Source: Pseudoxanthomonas suwonensis
Lineage (GTDB): Bacteria > Pseudomonadota > Gammaproteobacteria > Xanthomonadales > Xanthomonadaceae
Assembly: GCF_000972865.1 (NCBI RefSeq)
Contig: NZ_CP011144.1
Span: forward strand, 3,827,721-3,891,720
Reading direction: 5' to 3'
Length of the DNA: 64,000 bases
Under the pieces are notes generated by a model that was not told where the DNA came from, ran no database searches, and was given only the letters and a program-made list of their open reading frames with translations. A program made the translations under genes and the position numbers. Positions 53,509 through 61,904 of this stretch are shown piece after piece; the stretch's first letter is position 1; each line of letters opens with the position of its first letter.

Positions 53509-54768
53509 ATGGCCGCGGCCACATCCCCGCCTGCCCTGCCCGGACTGGCCATCGTCGGCGGCGGCCCCGCCGGCCTGATGGCCGCCGAGGTGGCACGTGC
53601 GGCCGGCGTGGAGGTCGACCTGTTCGAGGCCAAGGGATCGGTCGGGCGCAAGTTCCTGATCGCCGGCAAGGGCGGGCTGAACCTGACCCATGCCGAGCCG
53701 ATGCCGGGCTTCGCCCGGCGCTACGGTGTCCGCGCAGCCGAGGTCGGCGGCTGGCTGCGCGACTTCGGGCCGGACGACCTGCGCGACTGGGCGCGCGGGC
53801 TCGGCGTGGACACCTACGTCGGCAGCTCGGACCGGGTGTTCCCGCTGGACCGCAAGGCCGCGCCCCTGCTGCGCGGCTGGGTCCGCCGGCTCAAGGACCA
53901 GGGCGTGCGTTTCCACGTCCAGCACCGCTGGCTGGGCTGGGACGACGCAGGCGGCACCCTGCGCCTGGCTACGCCCGACGGGGAGCGAAGCGTGCGCGTC
54001 GCGGCGACGGTGCTGGCGCTGGGCGGTGGCAGCTGGCCGCAGCTGGGTTCCGACGGCGCCTGGGTGCCGGCGCTGGAGGCGCGCGGCGTGGACGTCGCGC
54101 CGCTGCTGCCGAGCAACTGCGGTTTCGACGTCGGCTGGAGCGCGCATTTCTCCGCGCGCCACGCCGGCGCGCCGCTGAAACCGGTGGTCGCGCACTGGCG
54201 CGACGCGGCCGGAGCCGAACACGTGCTGCAGGGCGAATGCGTGGCCACCGCCACCGGCATCGAGGGCAGCCTGGTCTATGCGCTGTCGGTACCGTTGCGC
54301 GAGGCCATCGCCCGCGACGGCCAGGCCAAGCTGTGGCTGGACCTGGTTCCCGGCCGCGACCTGGCACGCCTGCGCCGCGACCTGGCGCGGCCGCGCAATG
54401 GCCGCAGCCTCAGCGAACACCTGCGCCGGCAGGCCGGCGTCGACGGTGCCAAGGCCGCGCTGCTGCGCGAAGTGCTGGCCACCGACGCGCTGGCCGACAT
54501 GGACCGGATCGCCGCCACGCTCAAGCGCCTGCCGCTGGTGCTGCGCCAGCCGCGGCCGGTCGCCGAGGCGATCAGCAGCGGCGGCGGCGTGTGCCTGGAG
54601 GCGCTGGACGACGGGTTGATGATGAAGACCCTGCCTGGCGTGTTCTGCGCCGGCGAGATGCTGGACTGGGAAGCCCCGACCGGCGGTTACCTGCTGACTG
54701 CCTGCTTCGCCAGCGGATTGCGCGCTGGGCGTGCGGCGGCGGATTGGCTGCAGGCTGCGGGGCGCTAG
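53509..54768 (+). CDS. FAD-dependent HI0933-like flavoprotein
   Basis: A 419-residue NAD(P)/FAD-dependent oxidoreductase of the HI0933/YhiN group (TIGR03862 type). The dinucleotide-binding N-terminus is LAIVGGGPAGLMAAEVARAA, followed by GSVGRKFLIAGKGGLNLTHAE, the family hallmark. The C-terminal FAD-contact block is GVFCAGEMLDWEAPTGGYLLTACFASG. Its substrate is not known. Full length. Closely follows the FKBP gene, so the two may share a transcript. Confidence 0.9.
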   Translation: MAAATSPPALPGLAIVGGGPAGLMAAEVARAAGVEVDLFEAKGSVGRKFLIAGKGGLNLTHAEPMPGFARRYGVRAAEVGGWLRDFGPDDLRDWARGLGVDTYVGSSDRVFPLDRKAAPLLRGWVRRLKDQGVRFHVQHRWLGWDDAGGTLRLATPDGERSVRVAATVLALGGGSWPQLGSDGAWVPALEARGVDVAPLLPSNCGFDVGWSAHFSARHAGAPLKPVVAHWRDAAGAEHVLQGECVATATGIEGSLVYALSVPLREAIARDGQAKLWLDLVPGRDLARLRRDLARPRNGRSLSEHLRRQAGVDGAKAALLREVLATDALADMDRIAATLKRLPLVLRQPRPVAEAISSGGGVCLEALDDGLMMKTLPGVFCAGEMLDWEAPTGGYLLTACFASGLRAGRAAADWLQAAGR

Positions 54769-54893
54769 CGGAGGCCGGGGCGATCCGGCGTCATGGCACC
54801 GAGGTCGGGCTTGTCTGTCGGGCGGGGATGCCGCGAAGGGGCGGACGGGGGCATGGCGAAACATCGACAACGGAGCCGCCGCGACTCCGCCGT

Positions 54894-54931
54894 ACCCTCA
54901 CCCCAACCCCTCTCCCGGAGGGAGAGGGGCT
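54894..54931. repeat. REP-like GC hairpin
   Basis: CCCCTCTCCC (54907-54916) and GGGAGAGGGG (54920-54929) form a perfect ten-base-pair stem around GGA, preceded by CCCTCACCCCAA. This is the familiar extragenic repeat of Xanthomonadaceae intergenic regions. It lies between the convergent flavoprotein and DUF6151 genes. Confidence 0.7.
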
Positions 54932-55043
54932 TCGATGCCGGCCAGGCTGTCGTGGAAGTCAAACTTGTGAGCCTGGCCGAGCCGGAGGGAGTACCTCAAG
55001 GCGAACGGCGGCAGTCGGAGTGTGACGACCGAGGAAGCGGCGG

Positions 55044-55637
55044 TCATCCCGGATCGCCGCGCTGGAGCTCGGCGCGGCGCTCGCGGGTGATCACCTCCGG
55101 GTCGCGCGCCGGCCGGCCGGCTTCGTCGAAGAACGGCGCTCCCGAACGACGCCCCCGCAGGCGCGCCAGGGCCACCGGGCCGAAGATGCGCAGCCCGCCG
55201 AGCAGGAACCGCAGCGACGCCTTCTGCACCGGCGCGGTGGCCGATCCGGTGTTGACCACGATCCGGTCGCGCGGGCCGAGCGTGGCGTCCACGGCGCCGG
55301 GCGCCAGGCATGCCGTCACCACGCCGGCGTAGTAGACCTTCGGATCGCGCGGGGTGTTGGCCAGCGGCGTGCGGCAGCAGGCCGCGTACCAGCGCAACAG
55401 GCCCTTCGGGCTCATCGACATGGCGGCCAGGTGCCCGGCGCCGGCGGTGATCCGCACCGCATCCGGCGCGGCGGCGACGATGTCGGTGCCCCCGCTGGCA
55501 TCCAGCACGACCGGCTGCCCGAGGAAGCGGGCGAACGCCTGGCAGTCGCGGCAATAGCAGGTGGCGCGGGCATGGGCCCGGGCCAGGTCCACCTCGCCCC
55601 GCAGCTGCCCGCAGCGGCAGCGCAGCTCGGTCGCCAT
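55044..55637 (-). CDS. DUF6151-type cysteine-rich protein (GFA-like)
   Basis: A 197-residue protein. The N-terminal Cys motif ELRCRCGQLRGEVDL and CYCRDCQAFARFLGQPVV resemble GFA-type zinc-binding domains, with a further YAACCRTPLANTP. This indicates two zinc-binding clusters. Function unknown. ATG 55637 is preferred; the frame stays open upstream only in the antisense of motC. Confidence 0.82.
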   Translation of the reverse strand: MATELRCRCGQLRGEVDLARAHARATCYCRDCQAFARFLGQPVVLDASGGTDIVAAAPDAVRITAGAGHLAAMSMSPKGLLRWYAACCRTPLANTPRDPKVYYAGVVTACLAPGAVDATLGPRDRIVVNTGSATAPVQKASLRFLLGGLRIFGPVALARLRGRRSGAPFFDEAGRPARDPEVITRERRAELQRGDPG

Positions 55638-55775
55638 GTGTGCCTCCCTCCTTCTGCCTGGGCCCGATCGAAGCCCGCCACGGCAAGGGTACAGGCGTGG
55701 ACCACGGCCGGCGAACACCACCGCCCGCGGCGGGACGCCGCTCAAGTCCCCGCGATGTGCGCCGATAGCGGGTCC

Positions 55776-56516
55776 ATGGACATCCTCAGCCTCGTCGGAC
55801 TGTTGCTGGCGCTGGTGGCGCTGGTCGGCGGCAGCATCCTCAAGGGCGCCGGCCTCGGCTCGCTGTGGTCGTCGGCCGCGTTCGTGATCGTGATCGTGGG
55901 CACCATCGCCGCGATCTTCGTGCACACCCCGCCGACGGTGTTCAAGCGCGCGCTGCGCATCGTCGGCTGGATCCTGAAGCCGCCGGCCGCCAACCGCGAG
56001 GCGCTGATGGCGCGGATCCTGGAGTGGAGCAACATCGCCCGCCGCCAGGGCCTGCTGGGCCTGGAGCAGCAGGTCGCCGAACAGACCGACCCGTTCCTCA
56101 AGAAGGGCCTGCAGATGCTGGTCGACGGCGTGGAGCCCGAGCAGATCCGGCACATGCTGGAGATCGACCTGGACAGCCAGGAGCACCAGGACCTGGCCGC
56201 GGCCAAGGTGTTCGAGGGCATGGGCATCTATGCGCCGACGCTGGGCATCATCGGCGCGGTGTTCGGCCTGATCGCGGTGATGAAGAACCTGGCCGACCCG
56301 AGCAAGCTCGGCCACGGCATCGCCGCCGCGTTCACCGCGACCATCTACGGCATCGCCTCGGCCAACCTGTTCTTCCTGCCGATGGCCTCCAAGCTCAAGA
56401 GCGTGATCGCACGGCGCACCGGCGAGCGCGAAATGATCATCGAGGGACTGATAGCCATCGCCCAGGGCGAGAACCCGCGCAACATCGAATCCAAGCTCGC
56501 CGGCTTCCTGCACTGA
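55776..56516 (+). CDS. motC: Flagellar motor protein MotC (MotA family)
   Basis: A 246-residue stator subunit with four membrane helices. MDILSLVGLLLALVALVGGSIL and WSSAAFVIVIVGTIAAIFVH are the first two; YAPTLGIIGAVFGLIAVMKNL, with the conserved Pro of the proton path, and GIAAAFTATIYGIASANLFFLPMA follow the cytoplasmic loop, which has charged rotor-contact residues. Start ATG 55776 is where MotA similarity begins. It is followed by motD 11 nt later; the pair drives the flagellar motor alongside or in place of MotAB. Confidence 0.92.
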   Translation: MDILSLVGLLLALVALVGGSILKGAGLGSLWSSAAFVIVIVGTIAAIFVHTPPTVFKRALRIVGWILKPPAANREALMARILEWSNIARRQGLLGLEQQVAEQTDPFLKKGLQMLVDGVEPEQIRHMLEIDLDSQEHQDLAAAKVFEGMGIYAPTLGIIGAVFGLIAVMKNLADPSKLGHGIAAAFTATIYGIASANLFFLPMASKLKSVIARRTGEREMIIEGLIAIAQGENPRNIESKLAGFLH

Positions 56517-56527
56517 GGCGCGCGCCC

Positions 56528-57478
56528 ATGGCACGGAGAAGGAAGCACGAGGAACACACCAACCACGAGGCCTGGGCGATCCCCTACGCCGACCTGATGA
56601 CCCTGCTGCTGGCCTTCTTCGTGGTCATGTACGCGATCTCCACCCTCAACGAGGGCAAGTACCGGGTCATGGCCGACGCGCTCACCGCCGCATTCGGCGG
56701 CGCGCCGCGCACGATCAACCCGGTGCAGGTGGGCAACCACCAGCAGCAGGGCGCGGACTTCGACCGGCCTTCGCCGCTCAAGACCGGCGCCAGGCAGGGC
56801 CCCTCCGCGCCCTCCCCGGCCCCCAACCCCACCCTGCTGCCGGCGCTGGCCTCGCACCTGCGCACCGGCCAGCCGATGGACGTGACCAACCGCGACGCGG
56901 TGCAGCGCGCCCGGCGCCAGCTGGGCGGCATCGCCGACCAGATCGAGGGTGCGCTGGCGTCGCTGGTCGAGGCCCGGCTGATCACGATCAAGCGCTCGGA
57001 CCTGTGGCTGGAGGTGGAGATCAACAGCGACATCCTGTTCGGCACCGGCTCGGCCGCACTGGACGTATCGGCGCGCCAGGTGCTGGCCCGGCTGGCCGCG
57101 GTCCTGCACGACACGCCCAACCCGGTGCGGGTGGAGGGCTATACCGACAACCAGCCGATCAGCACCGCGCAGTTCCCGTCGAACTGGGAACTGTCGGCGG
57201 CGCGCGCGGCCAGCGTGGTCCACCTGTTCGCCGCCGAGGGCGTGGCCGAGCAGCGGCTGGCGATGGTCGGCTACGGCGAGTTCCGCCCGCGCGCGGACAA
57301 CGCCACCCTGGAGGGTCGCAACCGCAACCGGCGGGTGGTGCTGATCGTGCTGGCCAATCCCGACGACGACGCGCCGCCGCAGGACATGGTCAAGACCGCC
57401 GCGGCCGCGCCGATATCGGCAATGGACGCTCCGCCCGCCGCCGGCTCCGGCGCCGTGGCGGTAGGCGCCAACCCCTAG
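56528..57478 (+). CDS. motD: Flagellar motor protein MotD (MotB family)
   Basis: A 316-residue stator subunit. The N-terminal basic tail and single membrane helix contain the proton-carrying Asp (WAIPYADLMTLLLAFFVVMYA). A proline-rich plug follows. The OmpA-like peptidoglycan-binding domain covers about residues 150-280 (VRVEGYTDNQPISTAQFPSN, LSAARAASVVHLFAAEGV, GRNRNRRVVLIVL). The Ala-rich C-terminal tail is unremarkable. ATG 56528 follows the motC stop by 11 nt. ParA follows 15 nt later in the same operon. Confidence 0.92.
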   Translation: MARRRKHEEHTNHEAWAIPYADLMTLLLAFFVVMYAISTLNEGKYRVMADALTAAFGGAPRTINPVQVGNHQQQGADFDRPSPLKTGARQGPSAPSPAPNPTLLPALASHLRTGQPMDVTNRDAVQRARRQLGGIADQIEGALASLVEARLITIKRSDLWLEVEINSDILFGTGSAALDVSARQVLARLAAVLHDTPNPVRVEGYTDNQPISTAQFPSNWELSAARAASVVHLFAAEGVAEQRLAMVGYGEFRPRADNATLEGRNRNRRVVLIVLANPDDDAPPQDMVKTAAAAPISAMDAPPAAGSGAVAVGANP

Positions 57479-57493
57479 GAGAGGATCCGACCG

Positions 57494-58279
57494 ATGCGCG
57501 TGTGGGCGATCGCCAACCAGAAAGGCGGTGTGGGCAAGACCACCTCCACCCTGGCCCTGGGCCGCGGCCTGGCCCAGCGTGGCCAGCGCGTGCTGCTGGT
57601 CGACCTGGACCCGCACGCCTCGCTGACCCGCGCCTTCGGCGTCGCCACCGAGCCGGCGCCGGAAGGGGTACTGGAACTGTTCGCCACCCCGCCGCAGCCG
57701 CTGGCGGCGCTGGCCCGCGACAGCGCGGTCGAACACCTGGCCTACGTCTGCGCGCAGACCGCGCTGGCCACCCTGGAACGGCGCAGCGCCAACCAGCCCG
57801 GCCTGGGCCTGGCCCTGTCGCAGGCGCTGGCCCGGCACAGCGGCCAGCACGATTACGTGCTGCTCGACTGCCCGCCGACCCTGGGCCTGCTGATGATCAA
57901 TGCGCTGGCCGCGGCCGACCGCGTGATCATCCCGACCCAGGCCGAGCCGCTGGCGCTGCACGGCCTGGCCGGCATGCGCCGCACCGCCGAGATGGTCGAG
58001 CGCTCGCGCCGGCGCCCGCTGCCGGTGTCGGTGCTGCCGACCCTGTACGACCGCCGCACCCGCGCCGGCCAGGAAGCGCTGAGGAAGATGCAGGAGGACC
58101 ACGGTGGGCGCGTCTGGGAAGACGCGATCCCGGTCGACACCCGCCTGTGCAACGCCGAATTGCTGGTGCAGCCGGCCGGCGAGGACGGTAGCTATCCCGG
58201 CCGCGCCCTGTCCAGCTACCGGCGCGCGCTGGACTGGATCCTGGCCGAGGACGCCGAACCGCTGGAGCGTGCGGCGTGA
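57494..58279 (+). CDS. ParA-family ATPase of the chemotaxis operon (ParC-like)
   Basis: A 261-residue ParA/MinD-type ATPase. The deviant Walker A is IANQKGGVGKTTST (both Lys present), and the A' and B motifs are VLLVDLDPHAS and YVLLDCPPTLGLL. No ParB lies next to it. In Vibrio and Pseudomonas such a ParA (ParC) sits beside a CheW-like ParP and positions polar chemotaxis arrays, so the same role is inferred here. It overlaps the next gene by 4 nt (GTGA). Confidence 0.9.
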   Translation: MRVWAIANQKGGVGKTTSTLALGRGLAQRGQRVLLVDLDPHASLTRAFGVATEPAPEGVLELFATPPQPLAALARDSAVEHLAYVCAQTALATLERRSANQPGLGLALSQALARHSGQHDYVLLDCPPTLGLLMINALAAADRVIIPTQAEPLALHGLAGMRRTAEMVERSRRRPLPVSVLPTLYDRRTRAGQEALRKMQEDHGGRVWEDAIPVDTRLCNAELLVQPAGEDGSYPGRALSSYRRALDWILAEDAEPLERAA

Positions 58280-58959
58280 GCGCGGTCGCCGTGCTCGACG
58301 AATACCTGGACGGGCTGCTGGCGCCCGAGGTGCCCGTGGCGCCGGCCATGGCGGCCGCCGTCGCGGTCGCGGCGCCCGCCGCAGTCGCACGCACCGCGCC
58401 CGCTCCCGCCGCGCCGGCACCGGCCCGCCGTCCTGTCGGCACGGTGCCGCTCCCTCCCTCTGTCCCGCCGCCGGCTCCGGCGGACGCGACGCCCGAACTG
58501 CCGGTGCGGCACCGCCGCGCCGCCGACCGCAGTTCGCGCTGGCTGCGCCTGCGCTGCGCCGGCCAGGCCTATGGCCTGGAACTGCTGAAGGTGCAGGAAG
58601 TGGTCCTGCCCACCCCGCTGCTGCCGCTGCGCGGCACCGCGCCGGCCATGCTCGGGGTGATGAACCTGCGCGGCCAGGTGGTGCCGGTGATGGACCTGGG
58701 CGTGCACCTGGGCCAGGCGCCGCAGCCGGTCACCGTCGCGACCCGGATCGTGGTGCTGGAGGAAAAGGGCGAGACCCTGGGCCTGCGCGTGACCGCCGTG
58801 GACGACGTGGTCAACCTCACCGAGCAGCAGGTCGAGGCGCCGGAAAGCACCCGCGCCGGCCGCATCCACAGCGACCTGTTCCGCGGCATCGCGCGCCTGT
58901 CGGCCGATCCTGTGATCCTGCTCGACGCCTCGCGCCTGCTGCAGCCGGCCGGTGCCTAA
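58276..58959 (+). CDS. CheW-domain protein (ParP-like adaptor)
   Basis: A 227-residue protein. Residues 1-90 are an Ala/Pro-rich linker. Residues 90-220 are a CheW domain (WLRLRCAGQAYGLELLKVQEVV, MLGVMNLRGQVVPVMDLGVHLG, RLSADPVILLDASRLL). It would tie CheA to receptors. The long N-terminal extension, the GTG start overlapping the ParA stop and the location resemble ParP, which also binds ParC. A plain CheW is the alternative. Confidence 0.85.
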   Translation: MSAVAVLDEYLDGLLAPEVPVAPAMAAAVAVAAPAAVARTAPAPAAPAPARRPVGTVPLPPSVPPPAPADATPELPVRHRRAADRSSRWLRLRCAGQAYGLELLKVQEVVLPTPLLPLRGTAPAMLGVMNLRGQVVPVMDLGVHLGQAPQPVTVATRIVVLEEKGETLGLRVTAVDDVVNLTEQQVEAPESTRAGRIHSDLFRGIARLSADPVILLDASRLLQPAGA

Positions 58960-59012
58960 AGGTCGGCGCGCGCCGGCCGCTACCTAGACCAATCCCGATC
59001 CCCGGAGACGCG

Positions 59013-59321
59013 ATGAGTACCGTGTCCCTAGGCGAGGACCTCGGCATCGAGGCCAGCGCCGACCTCAAGCAGCGCCTGTCGGCGCACCTGGAAGACCCGT
59101 CGGTGTCACTCGACGGCGGTGCGGTCCGCCGCGTGCACACCGCGGCGATGCAGGTGCTGTGCGCCTTCTTCCGCAGCCGCGGCGAGCACGGCCTCCGCAC
59201 CGAACTGACCGCCTGCAGCGACGCGCTGCGCGACGCGGCGCGGCTGCTGGGCCTGGGCGCGCAGCTGGGCCTGCCGGGCAACGAACAAGACAAGAACCAA
59301 CCCGTGGAGAACGCCGCATGA
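59013..59321 (+). CDS. STAS-domain protein
   Basis: A 102-residue STAS-type protein (SLGEDLGIEASADLKQRLSAHL, VSLDGGAVRRVHTAAMQVLC, ending LLGLGAQLGLPGNEQD). It lies between the CheW-like gene and cheY, the place of a small regulator in the chemotaxis operon. The usual phospho-acceptor Ser/Thr region reads VRRVHTAAMQ and keeps a Thr. It overlaps cheY by 4 nt (ATGA). Confidence 0.78.
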   Translation: MSTVSLGEDLGIEASADLKQRLSAHLEDPSVSLDGGAVRRVHTAAMQVLCAFFRSRGEHGLRTELTACSDALRDAARLLGLGAQLGLPGNEQDKNQPVENAA

Positions 59322-59683
59322 GCGCACGCATTCTGGTAGTGGACGATTCGGCCTCGATGCGCCAGATGGTCTCTTTCGCCCTGACCACCGCCGGCTTCGC
59401 TGTCGAGGAAGCCGAGGACGGCCAGGTCGCGCTGGGCCGCGCCCAGGGCCAGCGCTTCAACGCGGTGGTCACCGACGTGAACATGCCGAACATGGACGGC
59501 ATCTCGCTGATCCGCGCCCTGCGCGGCCTGCCCGACTACAAGTTCACGCCGATGCTGATGCTGACCACCGAGTCGGCCGCCGACAAGAAGGCCGAAGGCA
59601 GGGCCGCCGGCGCCACCGGCTGGCTGGTCAAGCCGTTCAACCCCGAGCAGCTGGTCGCCACCGTCCAGAAAGTCCTCGGCTGA
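59318..59683 (+). CDS. cheY: Chemotaxis response regulator CheY
   Basis: A 121-residue single receiver domain. Phospho-acceptor Asp53 is in VVTDVNMPNMDG, and the acidic pocket is VVDDSASMRQ. Thr in MLTTESAADKK and Lys in WLVKPFNPEQL complete the active site. It controls the flagellar switch. It follows the STAS gene by a 4-nt overlap and precedes cheA by 36 nt. Confidence 0.95.
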   Translation: MSARILVVDDSASMRQMVSFALTTAGFAVEEAEDGQVALGRAQGQRFNAVVTDVNMPNMDGISLIRALRGLPDYKFTPMLMLTTESAADKKAEGRAAGATGWLVKPFNPEQLVATVQKVLG

Positions 59684-59719
59684 TCCCCCCGTCCACTTCC
59701 GACCGCGAGCCGCGCCGCC

Positions 59720-61684
59720 ATGAGCATGGACCTGCAACGCTTCCACGCCACCTACTTCGAGGAAAGCCGCGAAGGCCTGGACGCGATGGAGGCCGGCCTG
59801 CTGGCGCTCGAGGGCGGCAGCCTGGATCCGGAGGTGGTCAACTCGGTGTTCCGTGCCGCGCATTCGATCAAGGGCGGCGCGGCCACGTTCGGCTTCGACA
59901 AGATGGCGTCGCTGACCCACGTGCTGGAGACGTTGCTGGACGAGATCCGCGCCGGCAAGCGCGCCCTGGCCGCCAGCGCGCTCGACGCGATGCTCGGCTC
60001 GGTCGACGTACTGCGCGCGCTGCTGGCCGAGGCCGAACAGGGCAAGCCGGCAGACCCGGCCGCGGTGGCCGCGGTGCACGCCCGGCTGGAGCAGGAACTG
60101 GGTGGCAGCGGCGAGAGCAAGGCCGCCGCGGCCGCCGGGCCGGAGCCGGAAGGCTGGAACATCGCCTTCGCCCCGGCGCCGTCGCTGTTCATGAGCGGCA
60201 ACGACCCGCTGCGGATCCTGCGCGAGCTCGAGCATTTGGGCACGCTGGAGGTGGACGCGCGGTTCGAGCGCCTGCCCACCTTCGCCCAGCTCGACCCGCT
60301 GGAAGCCTGCATCGCCTGGGACCTGGGCCTGCGCGGCAAGGTCCCGCGCAGCGCGATCGACGACGTGTTCGCCTGGGTGGTGGACGACTGCGAGCTGGAC
60401 ATCCAGCCGCAACCGGCCGCTGCGGCCGCCGCGGTTGCCACCGCGCCGGTCGTGGCGGCCACTCCCGCCGCCGCCCAGGCTGCGGTTCCCGTGGCCGGCC
60501 AGCCCGCCGCCGAGGCCGAAAGCTCGATCCGGGTCAGCGTCGACAAGGTCGACGCGCTGATCAACCTGGTCGGCGAGTTGGTCATCACCCAGGCCATGCT
60601 CAAGCAGGTCAGCGGCGGCTTGGATCCCGGCCTGGCCGAGCGCCTGACCGCCGGCCTGGAACTGCTCGAGCGCAATACCCGCGACCTGCAGGAAGCGGTG
60701 ATCGGCGTGCGCATGCTGCCGGTGGACGCGGTGTTCCGCCGTTTCCCTCGCCTGGTCCGCGACCTGTCCGCGCGCCTGGGCAAGCAGGTCCGCCTGCGCA
60801 CCGTCGGCGAAGGCACCGAGCTGGACAAGGGCCTGATCGAGAAGATCGCCGATCCGCTGGTGCACCTGGTCCGCAATTCGATCGACCACGGTCTGGAAGC
60901 CCCGGAGGCGCGCCGCGCCGCGGGCAAGGACGAGACCGGCACGATCACCCTGGCCGCCTCGCACCAGGGCGGGCACATCGTCATCGAAGTGGCCGACGAC
61001 GGCCGCGGCCTGAACCGCGACAAGATCCTGGCCAAGGCCGCCGAGCGCGGCCTGGCGATCCCGGACAACCCGAGCGACGCGCAGGTCTGGGACCTGATCT
61101 TCCAGCCCGGCTTCTCCACCGCCGACCAGGTCACGGACCTGTCCGGCCGTGGCGTGGGCATGGACGTGGTGCGCAGGAACATCCAGGCGCTGGGCGGCGA
61201 AGTGCAGCTGGAAAGCGGCGAAGGCCGCGGCACCCGGGTGGTCATCCGCCTGCCGCTGACCCTGGCCATCCTCGACGGCATGGTCGTGTCCACCGGCGGC
61301 GAGATCCTGATCCTGCCGCTGAACCACGTGCTTGAGGCGCTGCAGCCGCAGGCCGAGGACATCCGCACGGTCGCCGGCGACGGCCGGGTGCTGCGCGTGC
61401 GTGGCGAGTACCTGCCGCTGCTGTCGCTGGCCGGCCACTACGCCTTCGGCGCCGGCGGCCGCGAATCGCTGGTGGTGGTGGTCGAGGGCGACGGCCAGAA
61501 GCTGGCGCTGCAGGTCGAGGAACTGGTCGGCCAGCAGCAGGTCGTGGTCAAGAACCTGGAGCGCAACTACCGGCGCGTGCCGGGCATCTCCGGCGCGACC
61601 ATCCTCGGCGATGGCCGCGTCGCGCTGATCGTGGATGTCGGCGGGCTGGTGCGCCTGCGCCAGCAGCTGCCGCAGGCAGCCTGA
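59720..61684 (+). CDS. cheA: Chemotaxis histidine kinase CheA
   Basis: A 654-residue kinase. The HPt domain has His48 ([16 protein letters not shown]). A variable region (about residues 130-270), which replaces a standard P2 with a degenerate helical domain and an Ala-rich linker, is followed by the dimerisation helix bundle ([20 protein letters not shown]), the HATPase domain ([53 protein letters not shown]) and a C-terminal CheW-like domain. It is the output kinase of the array and phosphorylates CheY and CheB. Confidence 0.95.
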   Translation: MSMDLQRFHATYFEESREGLDAMEAGLLALEGGSLDPEVVNSVFRAAHSIKGGAATFGFDKMASLTHVLETLLDEIRAGKRALAASALDAMLGSVDVLRALLAEAEQGKPADPAAVAAVHARLEQELGGSGESKAAAAAGPEPEGWNIAFAPAPSLFMSGNDPLRILRELEHLGTLEVDARFERLPTFAQLDPLEACIAWDLGLRGKVPRSAIDDVFAWVVDDCELDIQPQPAAAAAAVATAPVVAATPAAAQAAVPVAGQPAAEAESSIRVSVDKVDALINLVGELVITQAMLKQVSGGLDPGLAERLTAGLELLERNTRDLQEAVIGVRMLPVDAVFRRFPRLVRDLSARLGKQVRLRTVGEGTELDKGLIEKIADPLVHLVRNSIDHGLEAPEARRAAGKDETGTITLAASHQGGHIVIEVADDGRGLNRDKILAKAAERGLAIPDNPSDAQVWDLIFQPGFSTADQVTDLSGRGVGMDVVRRNIQALGGEVQLESGEGRGTRVVIRLPLTLAILDGMVVSTGGEILILPLNHVLEALQPQAEDIRTVAGDGRVLRVRGEYLPLLSLAGHYAFGAGGRESLVVVVEGDGQKLALQVEELVGQQQVVVKNLERNYRRVPGISGATILGDGRVALIVDVGGLVRLRQQLPQAA

Positions 61685-61726
61685 AGCTCCCCACCCCGCC
61701 CGGCCTGGCCTGGCCTGGCCGCCACC

Positions 61727-61757
61727 GATGCCCGCCACATGGCGGGCATCGTCTTTT
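61727..61757 (+). terminator. Rho-independent terminator after cheA
   Basis: A perfect ten-base-pair stem (GATGCCCGCC/GGCGGGCATC) with a 4-nt loop, followed by GTCTTTT. It lies 43 nt after the cheA stop and separates the operon from the receptor gene. A short GGCCT tandem run precedes it. Confidence 0.85.
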
Positions 61758-61904
61758 CCGCGCATCGCACGCGTTGCGACGCCCGTCACCATACACACGA
61801 CCGCGTTGTCAAGACGCGGCGCGCCGGGCCGCTATCGGTACTGCAATCCCCGGCGCCGCGCCCCCCTTTGTCCCGCGGCCCTCCCAACGTCACGAGGCAC
61901 TGCC

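Noticed and set aside
58817..61798. Minus-strand 993-residue frame under cheY and cheA
   Set aside because: It is a long chance frame in GC-rich DNA opposite strongly conserved chemotaxis genes.
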